Assembly: GCF_017312725.1 (NCBI RefSeq)
Contig: NZ_BOPO01000004.1
Location: 83,884 to 147,883 of the forward strand
Length of the DNA: 64,000 bases
Direction of reading: 5' to 3'
From: Actinocatenispora comari
GTDB taxonomy: Bacteria; Actinomycetota; Actinomycetes; Mycobacteriales; Micromonosporaceae
The notes under the pieces were generated by a model, which made no database searches, was not told where the DNA came from, and worked only from the letters and a program-made list of their open reading frames with translations. Below are positions 49,863 through 58,256 of this stretch, piece by piece (position 1 is the first letter of the stretch; the number at the start of each line of letters is the position of its first letter). The position numbers and the translations under genes are program-made.

Positions 49863-52679
49863 TCAGCGGTCCGCGGCGTCGCGCTCGTCGAGCAGCTCGG
49901 CCAGGTGCCGGCCGGAGCGATCGGCGAGGTCGGCCAGTTGGGTACGGCAGGAGAAGCCGTCGGCGAGCAGCACGGTGTCGTCGGCGGCGTCGCGGACCGC
50001 GGGCAGCAGCGCGGACTCGGCCACCGCGACCGACACCTCGTAGTGGCCGCGTTCCATCCCGAAGTTGCCGGCCAGGCCGCAGCAGCCGCCGACCGAGCGC
50101 ACCGCCGCGCCGGCCCGTTCCAGCAGCGCCCGGTCGGCGTCCCAGCCCATGACCGCGTGCTGGTGGCAGTGCGGCTGGGCGAGCACCTCGACTCCGGACA
50201 GGTCCGGCGGCCGCCAGCCGGGCCGCTCGCCGAGCAGCTCGGCGAGCGTGTGGCTGGCGTCCGCGACCCGGCGGGCGACGTCGTGGTCGAGCAGCTCCAC
50301 CGCGTCGCCGCGCAGCACCGCGGTGCACGACGGCTCCAGCCCCACGATCGGTACGCCGGCGCGGGCGTGCGGCGCGAGGTGGGCCACCGAGCGGCGCAGG
50401 ATGCGCTTCGCCGCGTCCAGCTGGCCGGTGGAGATCCAGGTCAGCCCGCAGCACAGGCCCGGATCCGACAGCCGCACCGCGAACCCGGCCCGCTCCAGCA
50501 CCCGGACCGCGGCCGCACCGACCGCCGGGGAGAAGTGGTTGGTGAACGTGTCCACCCACAGCAGCACCGGATCCCCGTCCGTCCGCTGTGGACGGTGGTC
50601 GAACCAGTGCCGGAACGTGCGCGCGGCGAACCGCGGCACCGAGCGCCGGGTGTCCACCCCGGCCAGCCGCTTCGCCACCGACGCCACCCCGGGCGCGGCC
50701 AGCGCGGCGTTCGCCAGCGCCGGCACCCGCGAGGCCAGCCTCGACCACCGCGGCAGCATCCCCAGCGTGTAGTGCGACACCGGCCGCAGCCGCCGCCGGT
50801 ACGACTGGTGCAGCACCTCGGCCTTGTAGCTCGCCATGTCCACCCCGGCCGGGCAGTCGCTCGCGCATCCCTTGCAGGACAGGCACAGATCGAGCGCCTC
50901 GTGCACCTCCGGCGAGCGCCAGCCGTCGCGCACCACCGTGCCGTTCAGCATCTCCTGCAGCACCCGGGACCGGCCCCGGGTCGAGTCCTTCTCGTCCCGG
51001 GTCGCCACGTACGACGGGCACATCACGCCACCGCCGCCGGTGTTGTCGGCCCGGCAGACCCCCACCCCGGTACACCGGTGCACCGCGGTCCCGAAGTCGC
51101 CGTGGTCGTGCCGGTACGCCAGCGCCAGCGGCTCGGTGACCCGGCGGGCGGCCGGTACCCGCAGGTCGGCGTCGACCGGGCTGGGCCGCACGATCACCCC
51201 GGGGTTGAGCACGCCGTCCGGGTCGAACACGTCCTTGACCGCGGCGAACGCCGACAGCGCGGCCGGCGAGTACATCAGCGGCAGCAGCTCGCCGCGGGCC
51301 CGCCCGTCCCCGTGCTCGCCGGACATCGACCCGCCGTAGGAGGCGACCAGCTTCGCCGCCTCGGTCAGGAACTCCCGGAACCGGCGCACCCCGGACTCGC
51401 CCTCGGACAGCGGAAAGTCGATCCGCACGTGCAGGCAGCCGTCGCCGAAGTGCCCGTACGGCATGCCGGACAGGCCCTGCGCGGCCAGCAGCTCGTCGAA
51501 CTCGCGCAGGTACCCGCCGAGCTTCTCCGGCGGCACCGCCGAGTCCTCCCAGCCCGCGTACGCCGGGCGGTTGTCCACCGAGCGCTGGGACAGCGCGGCG
51601 CCCGCCTCCCGGATCCGCCACACCGCCGCCGCGTCCGCCACCACCGCCGCGTCCAGCGCACCGGCGTCGGCGATCAGCGCGGCCGCGGCCGCCTCCAGCT
51701 CCGCCGGGGACTCGCCGGCCAGCTCGGCGAACAGCCAGCCCTCCCCGGCCGGCAGCGGCGGTACGGCGCCCGCACCGCGCCGGGTGCGCACCACGTCGAC
51801 GATCCGGATGTCGAGGCCCTCCAGCGCGATCGGCTGGTGCGGCAGCAGCCCCGGTACCGCGTCGGCGGCCTCGGCCATGCTCGGGTAGCCGAGCGCGACC
51901 AGGATCGTCGCCGGCGGCACCGGTACCAGCGAGACGGTGCCGCGCAGCAGCACCGCGCAGCCCCCCTCGGTACCGACCAGGGCGCGCGCCACGTCGAAGT
52001 CGTGCTCCGGCAGCAGGTGCTCGAGCGAGTAGCCGGACACCTGCCGGCCGAACCGGCCCAGCTCGGTACGGATGGTGGCCAGGTGCTCCCGGGTGACCCG
52101 GTGCAGCGCGGTCAGCAGCGGCGAGGACGCCGGGTCGGCGCCCCGGGTCGCGGTGAGCCGCTCCCCGGTACCGGCCAGCACGTCGAGGTCGAGCACGCTG
52201 TCCGCGGTCCGCCCGTACGCCAGGGCGCGGGAGCCGCAGGAGTTGTTGCCGATCATGCCGCCGAACGTGCAGCGGCTGTGCGTCGACGGTTCCGGCCCGA
52301 ACCGCAGCCGGTGCGCCGCGACCTCGCGCTGCAGCTGGTCGAGCACCACGCCGGGCTGCACCACGGCGGTACGGGCGTCCGGATCGACCGACTCGATCCG
52401 GTTCAGGTGCCGGGAGAAGTCGAGCACCAGACCGGTGCCGACCGCGTTGCCGGCGATCGAGGTACCGGCGCCACGGGCGGTCAGCGGTACCCCCAGCTCG
52501 CGGCAGACCGACAGCACCGCGGCGACCTCGTCGGTGTGCCGGGGGAAGGCCACCGCCGCCGGCGGCACCCGGTACAGCGAGGCGTCGGTGGAGTACTCGG
52601 CGCGGCGGCGGGCGGAGGCGTCCACCTCGGGCACCCCGGCCCGCGCCAGCGCCGCCACCAGATCCTGCGTCTCGACCAT
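49863..52679 (-). CDS. FAD-linked oxidase fused to Fe-S/CCG domain
   Basis: The product is 938 residues. An FAD-binding-4 domain (VAFPRHTDEVAAVLSVCREL, PLTARGAGTSIAGNAVG, GGMIGNNSCGSRALAYG) is followed by an FAD-oxidase C domain (MPYGHFGDGCLHVRIDFPL, MSGEHGDGRARGELLPLMY), a ferredoxin-like segment (RCTGVGVCRAD, CLSCKGCASDCPAGVDM) and two CCG-type cysteine motifs (GLCCGLTWISTG, GGCCGLAGNFGM). This is the membrane-associated D-2-hydroxyacid dehydrogenase layout (D-lactate/glycolate-type, Dld-II/GlcD-F-like fusion). GGGGGAGG precedes the ATG. The electron acceptor is probably the quinone pool; the substrate is not determined by the sequence. Confidence 0.92.
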   Translation of the reverse strand: MVETQDLVAALARAGVPEVDASARRRAEYSTDASLYRVPPAAVAFPRHTDEVAAVLSVCRELGVPLTARGAGTSIAGNAVGTGLVLDFSRHLNRIESVDPDARTAVVQPGVVLDQLQREVAAHRLRFGPEPSTHSRCTFGGMIGNNSCGSRALAYGRTADSVLDLDVLAGTGERLTATRGADPASSPLLTALHRVTREHLATIRTELGRFGRQVSGYSLEHLLPEHDFDVARALVGTEGGCAVLLRGTVSLVPVPPATILVALGYPSMAEAADAVPGLLPHQPIALEGLDIRIVDVVRTRRGAGAVPPLPAGEGWLFAELAGESPAELEAAAAALIADAGALDAAVVADAAAVWRIREAGAALSQRSVDNRPAYAGWEDSAVPPEKLGGYLREFDELLAAQGLSGMPYGHFGDGCLHVRIDFPLSEGESGVRRFREFLTEAAKLVASYGGSMSGEHGDGRARGELLPLMYSPAALSAFAAVKDVFDPDGVLNPGVIVRPSPVDADLRVPAARRVTEPLALAYRHDHGDFGTAVHRCTGVGVCRADNTGGGGVMCPSYVATRDEKDSTRGRSRVLQEMLNGTVVRDGWRSPEVHEALDLCLSCKGCASDCPAGVDMASYKAEVLHQSYRRRLRPVSHYTLGMLPRWSRLASRVPALANAALAAPGVASVAKRLAGVDTRRSVPRFAARTFRHWFDHRPQRTDGDPVLLWVDTFTNHFSPAVGAAAVRVLERAGFAVRLSDPGLCCGLTWISTGQLDAAKRILRRSVAHLAPHARAGVPIVGLEPSCTAVLRGDAVELLDHDVARRVADASHTLAELLGERPGWRPPDLSGVEVLAQPHCHQHAVMGWDADRALLERAGAAVRSVGGCCGLAGNFGMERGHYEVSVAVAESALLPAVRDAADDTVLLADGFSCRTQLADLADRSGRHLAELLDERDAADR

Positions 52680-52926
52680 CCCGCCATCCTCCCCCACCGG
52701 GAACGACGGGCCTCGGCAGGTAACCACCCATCCCACGCTGCGGGGCGCCCGCCCGGGCCGTACCGACGCCCGCTGCGACTGCAACCCGCGCCGGGCGGCC
52801 GAAACGGCGCTCGGTCCGACAAATCGCGTTGCCAGCGCGCCATCGGCTCGGCATCCTCGTACCGACCCGCCGCGCCGCCGGACACGCAGCACCGGCGCCC
52901 GGCCGTACCGACTTCAGGAGCCCGTC

Positions 52927-54114
52927 ATGTCGTACTCGTTGCTGCCCGGCACCGCCGCGCCGGTGCGCATGTGGACCGATCCGTCCACTGTGGACAACGG
53001 TGCCCTGCGCCAGCTGCGCAACATCGGCGCTCTGCCGTGGGTGCACGGGATCGCGGTGATGCCGGACGTGCACCTGGGCAAGGGTGCGACGGTCGGCTCG
53101 GTGATCGCGATGCGGCAGGCGGTGGCGCCGGCCGCGGTCGGTGTCGACATCGGGTGCGGGATGTCCGCGGTGCGCACCTCGCTGACCGCCGCGCAACTGC
53201 CGGACGACCTCCGTTCGCTGCGCTCGGCGCTGGAGGCGGCCGTACCGGTCGGCTTCGCCGCGCACGACGAGCCGGTCGATCCGCACCGGCTGTGGGGCGT
53301 ACCGACCGCGGGCTGGGCGGAGTTCTGGCGCCGGTTCGACGACCTGCACCCGGGGGTGCAGAACCGGCAGGCACGAGCGATGAAGCAGCTCGGCACGCTG
53401 GGTGGCGGGAATCACTTTGGTGAGCTTTGTATAGATACGTCGGATTCGGTCTGGCTGCTGCTGCACTCCGGCTCCCGCAACATCGGCAAGGAGCTCGCCG
53501 AGCGGCACATGGCGGTGGCCCGCAAGCTGCCGCACAACGCCGACCTGCCCGACCGCGACCTCGCGGTGTTCGTCGCCGGTACGCCGGAGATGGCCGCCTA
53601 CCGTCGCGACCTGTACTGGGCCCAGGAGTACGCCCGGCGCAACCGGGAGCTGATGCTGGCGCTGATCTGCGGCGTGCTGCGCACCGAACTGCCCGGTGTC
53701 CGGTTCGACGAGCCGATCTCCTGCCACCACAACTACGTGGCCGAGGAGACGTACGACGGGGTGGAGCTGCTGGTGACCCGCAAGGGCGCGATCCGCGCCG
53801 GCCGCGGCGAGCTCGGCATCATCCCCGGCTCGATGGGCACCGGCTCGTACATCGTGCGGGGCCTGGGCAACGCCGACGCGTTCCTGTCCGCCTCGCACGG
53901 CGCGGGCCGCCGGATGAGCCGCACCAAGGCGAAGCAGCTCTACACCGAGGCGGACCTCGCCGCGCAGACGGCTGGCATCGAGTGCCGCAAGGACGCCGGC
54001 GTCGTGGACGAGATCCCGGCCGCGTACAAGGATCTGGATCAGGTCATGGCGCAGCAGTCGGACCTGGTCGAGGTGGTCCAGCGGCTGCGCCAGGTGCTCT
54101 GCATCAAGGGCTGA
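52927..54114 (+). CDS. rtcB: RtcB-type RNA ligase
   Basis: Joins 2',3'-cyclic-phosphate and 5'-hydroxyl RNA ends using GTP and Mn2+, in RNA repair. The product is 395 residues. VMPDVHLGKGATVGSVI, GVDIGCGMSAV (metal Cys), GTLGGGNHFGELC, LLHSGSRNIGK, CHHNYVAEE and GSMGTGSYIVRGLG, SASHGAGRRMSR (nucleotidyl-accepting His in S-H-G-A-G-R) are the RtcB signatures. AGGAG is 6-10 bases before the ATG. No RtcA or archease gene is adjacent. The 3' end overlaps the stop of a TnpB gene on the other strand by 11 bases. Confidence 0.95.
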   Translation: MSYSLLPGTAAPVRMWTDPSTVDNGALRQLRNIGALPWVHGIAVMPDVHLGKGATVGSVIAMRQAVAPAAVGVDIGCGMSAVRTSLTAAQLPDDLRSLRSALEAAVPVGFAAHDEPVDPHRLWGVPTAGWAEFWRRFDDLHPGVQNRQARAMKQLGTLGGGNHFGELCIDTSDSVWLLLHSGSRNIGKELAERHMAVARKLPHNADLPDRDLAVFVAGTPEMAAYRRDLYWAQEYARRNRELMLALICGVLRTELPGVRFDEPISCHHNYVAEETYDGVELLVTRKGAIRAGRGELGIIPGSMGTGSYIVRGLGNADAFLSASHGAGRRMSRTKAKQLYTEADLAAQTAGIECRKDAGVVDEIPAAYKDLDQVMAQQSDLVEVVQRLRQVLCIKG

Positions 54115-55414
54115 CCGGCCGAGCCGACGTGGTCCCCGTCGTCGTCGTGGTAACCCCAGTCGAATTGACGTCCTCTCCGCCTTGAAAGACAAAGATTCCC
54201 TCCGCGCCGCGTGTGGAGCATGCGGCGTGCGGGCGGGTTACCGCTTCGCTGCGCTGTGCCGGCATGGATGCCGGTCTTACCTGCGCTCCACGGTCGTTTG
54301 AGTTGTCCCAGCGTCCCTGGGCCAACACGTTGATCGCCGCGTTGACGTCCCGGTCATGAACTGCCCCGCACAGGCAGGTCCACGACCGCACATTCAGCGG
54401 TTTGGGCCCATCCAGTCGACCGCACATCGAGCACGTCTGCGACGTGGGCGTGAACCGGTCGATCCGGGCGAAGGTCCGCCCATATCTGGCGGCCTTGTAC
54501 TCCAACATCGCGATGAAGCTGGCCCATCCTGCATCGTGTACCGACTTCGCCAGCCGAGTCCGGCCCAGACCGGCCACGCACAGGTCCTCGACATACACCG
54601 CTTGGTTGTCGCGGATGATCGCCGTGGACAACTTGTGCTGCCAGTCCCGCCGGCTGTCGGCCACCCGGGCATGCGCCCGCGCGACCTTCATCACAGCCTT
54701 CTTCCGGTTGTTGCTGCCCCGCTGCTTGCGCGAAATAGCCTGTTGCAGCCGTTTCAGCTTGCGTCCTGCTCGACGCAGGAACCTTGGCGCCGTGACCTTC
54801 CTACCATCCGACAACACCGCGAAATGGGTGAGCCCCAGGTCGATGCCCACCTCGGGCTCGACTGGGGGCAGCGGTTCGTTGGTGACCTGCACGACGAACG
54901 AGGCAAAGTACCGGCCCGCCGCGTCTTTGACGATCGTCACCGAGGACGGATCCGCCGGCAGGGTTCGTGACCAGCGCACCTGCACGTCACCGATCTTCGG
55001 CAGCCGCAGCCGACCGTTGTCCAGCACTCTGAAGGAAGCGTTCTTGGTGAACCGGATGGCCTGCCGGTTGTCCTTGCGGGAACGAAACCTTGGCCGCGCG
55101 ACCTTGCGGCCCTTGCGCTGGCCCGAGACTGAGGCAAAGAAGTTGCGGTACGCGGTGTTCAGATCCGCGAGAGCCTGCTGTAACACCACCGCCGAGACCT
55201 CACCCAGCCAGGCACGGGCCTCGGTCTTCTTCGCTGCCGTGATGATCCGCTTGGACAACTCTCCATCCGAGACGTATGGCAAACCCTGCTCCCACGCGAT
55301 CTGCCGTGCGCGCAGTGCGTCGTTGAACACCACCCGGGCACACCCGAACGCCCTCGCGAACCTTGTCTGCTGGCCAGGCGTCGGGTACACCCGGAAGTTG
55401 TAGCGCAACTGCAT
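54104..55414 (-). CDS. tnpB: IS200/IS605-family OrfB, TnpB RNA-guided nuclease
   Basis: The product is 436 residues from the ATG at 55414. The N-terminal wedge/OrfB-HTH region (YNFRVYPTPGQQTRFARAFG, VVLQQALADLNTAYRNFF) is followed by the RuvC-like nuclease with all three acidic residues visible: GIDLGLTHFAVLSDG, YVEDLCVAGL and HDRDVNAAINVLAQG. The zinc ribbon TSQTCSMCG ... WTCLCG sits between the last two. No tnpA is present, so it is a TnpB-only element. Residues after ~410 (FVFQGGEDVN onward) are read through the element's right end into flanking DNA. The gene is of lower G+C than its neighbours, consistent with recent arrival. Confidence 0.93.
   Translation of the reverse strand: MQLRYNFRVYPTPGQQTRFARAFGCARVVFNDALRARQIAWEQGLPYVSDGELSKRIITAAKKTEARAWLGEVSAVVLQQALADLNTAYRNFFASVSGQRKGRKVARPRFRSRKDNRQAIRFTKNASFRVLDNGRLRLPKIGDVQVRWSRTLPADPSSVTIVKDAAGRYFASFVVQVTNEPLPPVEPEVGIDLGLTHFAVLSDGRKVTAPRFLRRAGRKLKRLQQAISRKQRGSNNRKKAVMKVARAHARVADSRRDWQHKLSTAIIRDNQAVYVEDLCVAGLGRTRLAKSVHDAGWASFIAMLEYKAARYGRTFARIDRFTPTSQTCSMCGRLDGPKPLNVRSWTCLCGAVHDRDVNAAINVLAQGRWDNSNDRGAQVRPASMPAQRSEAVTRPHAACSTRGAEGIFVFQGGEDVNSTGVTTTTTGTTSARPVSP
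54145..54300 (-). ncRNA. Predicted TnpB omega RNA and right-end guide
   Basis: For TnpB systems the guide RNA is transcribed from the 3' part of tnpB through the right end (known biology). Here the minus strand contains a 7-bp hairpin CCGGCAT/ATGCCGG at about 54265-54285, several G+C-rich stems, and ends near GAGGACGTCAA at about 54165, the usual look of an actinobacterial IS605-type right end. The ~20 bases beyond it (54164 down to 54145) would be the guide. The limits are estimates. Confidence 0.45.
54165..55414 (-). mobile_element. TnpB-only IS200/IS605-type element
   Basis: The element comprises tnpB and the inferred right end; the left end could not be placed and should lie within 55415-55690. 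It inserted about 50 bp after the rtcB stop without interrupting that gene. No direct target duplication is expected for this family. Confidence 0.7.
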
Positions 55415-55695
55415 ACCAGGAACCATCCCATCGAGGTGCGACAGAACTCAGAGCATCCGCACGCGAGGACAAGAGCGGAGCCATCCCGCTCACGGACCCG
55501 TGGGCTATGGCGGCCCGCCCAAACGCGAGCCGTCTGGGCTGAACTCTGCCGCCGACTTCACCAGCACGTCGTTCCAGCTCAACGTATCTGGGAGCCATCA
55601 GCGTGAACCTGCGCGCCCACGGTCGATGGGTTTGCTTTCTCGACAGTGAGTACGTCCCGCGGGCAGTTGAACGGTGTTCGTACCGGTGAAGCAAT
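55415..55695. other. Gene-free stretch with presumed IS left end
   Basis: This 281-bp stretch upstream of tnpB has lower G+C than the window. It should contain the left end and promoter of the element. Short frames exist on both strands but none has a recognisable motif. Confidence 0.45.
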
Positions 55696-56907
55696 TTAGG
55701 GGGCGGCCGGTGCCGGATGGTCCGGCAGGTCGATCGCGTTCACCGCCTTGTCCATCCCGCCCATCATCAGGCTGCCGCCGGGCAGCTTGGTCATCATCCG
55801 CATCGACCAGTCCCGCAACCGGATGCCGCGCGTGGTGGCGGGCAGGAAACCCTTGACCCCGCCCGGCATCGGCTTCCGGTTCGCCGCCACGTAGCCGGCC
55901 ATCCGCGCCTGGTACGCGCCGAACGCGGTGCGGTGGTCGCCGCCGGCCGCGGCGAGCTCGCCGGCCAGCACGTACGCACCGACGATCGCCATCGAGGTGC
56001 CCATCCCGACCGAGCCGGCGAAGCACGAGTCGCCGAGCAGGATCACCCGGCCCGTGTACCAGCGGTCCATCTCGACCTTGCCGACCCGGTCGAAGTAGAA
56101 GTCGGGCGCGTCGGCCATCGAGGCGAGCAGTTCCGGCACCTGCCAGCCCTCGCCGGCGAAGGTGCGGGCCACGATCGCCTTCTGCGCCTCGACGTCGCGC
56201 CGGTCGTAGCCGATCGGGTCGCAGGCGAAGTGGAACATCGCCCGCGCCTCGCCGTGCGCCGGGTACAGCAGCACGTTGCGGCCGCCGGTGGTGCCGTTGC
56301 CGGCCGGCATCGAGTACATCAGCTCCCAGCCGTCCAGCCGCAGCGAGGTGCGCGCGGTGAACACGGCCCGGTGGTACCCGGAGTCGGCCATTCGCCACTC
56401 GTCGGCGCGAAACGCGATCCGCCGGGTCGCCGAGAAGATCCCGTCCGCGCCGACCACCAGGTCGAACCGGCGCGCACCGGCCCGCTCGAACGTCACGTCG
56501 ACCCCGTCGGTGTGCTGGTCCAGGGCGGTGATCGTGTCGTCGAACAGGTACTCCACCCCGTCGCTCGCGTCGACCAGGATCCTCGACAGGTCGGCGCGCA
56601 GGATCTCCAGGTCGGCGACGATGCCGCCGGAGTCACCGAACGCCTCCGCCGAGATCTCGGTGGTGCGCCGGTTGCGTTCGTCCACGTTGGCGATGCCCCG
56701 GGTACCGGTGTGCGCGGCACGCACCACGTCCATCAGCCCCATCCGCTCGATCACGGTACGGGCGGCGCCGCGCACGTCGATGCCCTGCCCGCCGGGCCGC
56801 AGCGCCGGCGCCCGCTCGACCACCGTGACCTCCATCCCGTACCGGCGCAGCCAGTACGCGAGGGCCGGGCCGGCGATGCTCGCCCCGCTGATCAACACCT
56901 GGGTCAT
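55696..56907 (-). CDS. FAD-dependent monooxygenase (PHBH fold)
   Basis: The product is 403 residues. MTQVLISGASIAGPALAYWLRRYG is the FAD Rossmann motif, RRFDLVVGADGIFSATRR the D-G motif, and TGRVILLGDSCFAGSVGMGTS the G-D motif, all in order for class A flavoprotein hydroxylases such as TetX and polyketide oxygenases. The C-terminus is Gly/Met-rich. It is divergent from a GntR-TetR fusion regulator with paired palindromes between them, so it is probably induced by a ligand of that regulator, perhaps a toxic aromatic compound. Substrate unknown. Confidence 0.93.
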   Translation of the reverse strand: MTQVLISGASIAGPALAYWLRRYGMEVTVVERAPALRPGGQGIDVRGAARTVIERMGLMDVVRAAHTGTRGIANVDERNRRTTEISAEAFGDSGGIVADLEILRADLSRILVDASDGVEYLFDDTITALDQHTDGVDVTFERAGARRFDLVVGADGIFSATRRIAFRADEWRMADSGYHRAVFTARTSLRLDGWELMYSMPAGNGTTGGRNVLLYPAHGEARAMFHFACDPIGYDRRDVEAQKAIVARTFAGEGWQVPELLASMADAPDFYFDRVGKVEMDRWYTGRVILLGDSCFAGSVGMGTSMAIVGAYVLAGELAAAGGDHRTAFGAYQARMAGYVAANRKPMPGGVKGFLPATTRGIRLRDWSMRMMTKLPGGSLMMGGMDKAVNAIDLPDHPAPAAP

Positions 56908-57025
56908 GGTTCGGCTCCCTCGTCCGTACGGCCCGCCGGTCGCGTGCCGCCGTCTCAGTACACTGTACATACACCTGGGCACGGCGCAGAAGCGGTGTGG
57001 TTGAGCCAGAATCATGATGCTCGAC

Positions 57026-57066
57026 GCACTAGTGCACCAGGAGAGTATGATCCAGTGCACTAGTGC
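57026..57066. promoter_or_regulatory. Twin operators GCACTAGTGC
   Basis: Two perfect 10-bp palindromes GCACTAGTGC lie at 57026-57035 and 57057-57066, 31 bp apart. TATGAT (57046-57051), a good -10 hexamer for the regulator gene, lies between them. Binding would therefore cover the regulator's own promoter. The second copy is one base before the GGAGGTGG ribosome site. Confidence 0.75.
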
Positions 57067-57076
57067 GGAGGTGGCG

Positions 57077-58033
57077 ATGGCGGCGACGTACCGGCAGATC
57101 GTGACGGACATCCGGGCGCGCATCGAGTCCGGCGAGCTGGCACCCGGCGCGGCCGTACCGTCGACCCGGCGGCTGGTGGCCGACTACGGCGTGGCGATGG
57201 CGACCGCCACCAAGGCGCTGACCGCGCTGCGGCAGGCCGGGCTGGTCCGTCCCGTCCCCGGCGTCGGTACCGTCGTCGCCGACGTAGGGCGCTCCCCCGA
57301 GCCGATCGCGACCCCGGCCCGGCGCGGCGGGCAGCGGCCCCCGCGTCCGGCGACCCCGGCCGGCCGGGACGAGGTGGTGCACGCGGCGATCGCCCTCGCC
57401 GACGCGGACGGGCTGACCGGCGTGTCGATGCGCCGGGTCGCCACCGAGCTCGGCATCGCCACCATGTCGGTGTACCGGCACGTGGCGAGCCGCGACGAGC
57501 TGGTCACCCTGATGCTCGACACCGCGATCGGCGAACGGCCGCTGCCCGATCCGCCGCCGGCCGGCTGGCGCGCCCGGTGCGAGGCCGCCGCCCGGGCCAT
57601 GTGGGGGTTCTGCCAGCGCCATCCCTGGGCCGCGCAGGCGCTGTCGATGACCCGGCCGCAGTCGATCCCGAACGGGATGGACTACAGCGAGTGGCTGCTG
57701 GCCGCGTTCGACGGGTACGAGCTGGAACTCGACACCCGGTTCCAGCTCGGGCTGAGCGTGCTGATGTACACCCGCGGGCTGGCGGTCAACATCGAGCCGG
57801 AGGTGCGGGCCCGCGAGGACACCGGGCTCACCGACGAGGAGTGGATGCTGCAACAGAAGCCGTCGATGCTGGCCATCGCCGACCAGCGGCGCTTCCCGCA
57901 GCTGTCGGTGGCGATGCACGACGAGGTGGACGCCGACCTGGACTCGATGTTCGAGTTCGGGCTGGCCCGGCTGCTCGACGGCATCGACAGCTTCCTCGCC
58001 GCGCACGGCCGACCGACCGCCGCGCGCCGCTGA
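57077..58033 (+). CDS. GntR-TetR fusion transcriptional regulator
   Basis: The product is 318 residues from the ATG at 57077. Residues ~1-65 are a GntR-type winged helix (TYRQIVTDIRARIESGELAPGAAVPSTRRLVADYGVAMATATKALTALRQAGLV, here as positions 4-58). A Pro/Arg linker follows, then a second helix-turn-helix of TetR type (VSMRRVATELGIATMSVYRHVASRDELVTLM, ~residues 117-147) and a TetR C-terminal domain. Two DNA-binding domains in one chain match the twin operators upstream. The neighbouring FAD monooxygenase is the likely target. Confidence 0.9.
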   Translation: MAATYRQIVTDIRARIESGELAPGAAVPSTRRLVADYGVAMATATKALTALRQAGLVRPVPGVGTVVADVGRSPEPIATPARRGGQRPPRPATPAGRDEVVHAAIALADADGLTGVSMRRVATELGIATMSVYRHVASRDELVTLMLDTAIGERPLPDPPPAGWRARCEAAARAMWGFCQRHPWAAQALSMTRPQSIPNGMDYSEWLLAAFDGYELELDTRFQLGLSVLMYTRGLAVNIEPEVRAREDTGLTDEEWMLQQKPSMLAIADQRRFPQLSVAMHDEVDADLDSMFEFGLARLLDGIDSFLAAHGRPTAARR

Positions 58034-58256
58034 CCGAGCGCCCCGCGCCGCCGACCGAGGGCCCGGCGCCGCCGACCGAGCGCCCTGCGCCGCCGACCGA
58101 GTGCCGCGGGCGCTGACAGCACACCGACCGCGAGCGCGCCGCCGACCGGGAGCGCGCTGCTCGCGGCGCACCGAGTGCGGCGCACCGCGCCGCCGTGGCC
58201 GGCCGGGGCGACCGGCCACGGCGGCGGGTCAACCGGCCACGGCGCCGGGTCAACCG
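58034..58256. repeat. Degenerate tandem repeats after the regulator gene
   Basis: Immediately after the stop are four imperfect copies of a ~24-bp unit with core GCGCCGCCGACCGAG, and at 58206-58256 the sequence GGCCACGGCG-S-CGGGTCAACC occurs twice in tandem, reaching the stop of the next gene. No gene is seen in this spacer. Confidence 0.7.

Noticed and set aside
49905-53423. Plus-strand 1172-codon open frame opposite the FAD/Fe-S gene
   Set aside because: Composition is Arg/Gly/Val/His-rich, and it is a mirror of a well-supported oxidoreductase and part of rtcB.
57071-57076. GTG two codons before the chosen start of the GntR-TetR gene
   Set aside because: It would place the ribosome site GGAGGTGG inside the start codon region; the ATG at 57077 has correct spacing.
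58034-58256. Coding extension of the regulator through the downstream repeats
   Set aside because: The regulator has a clear stop at 58033 and the repeats are frame-independent degenerate units.
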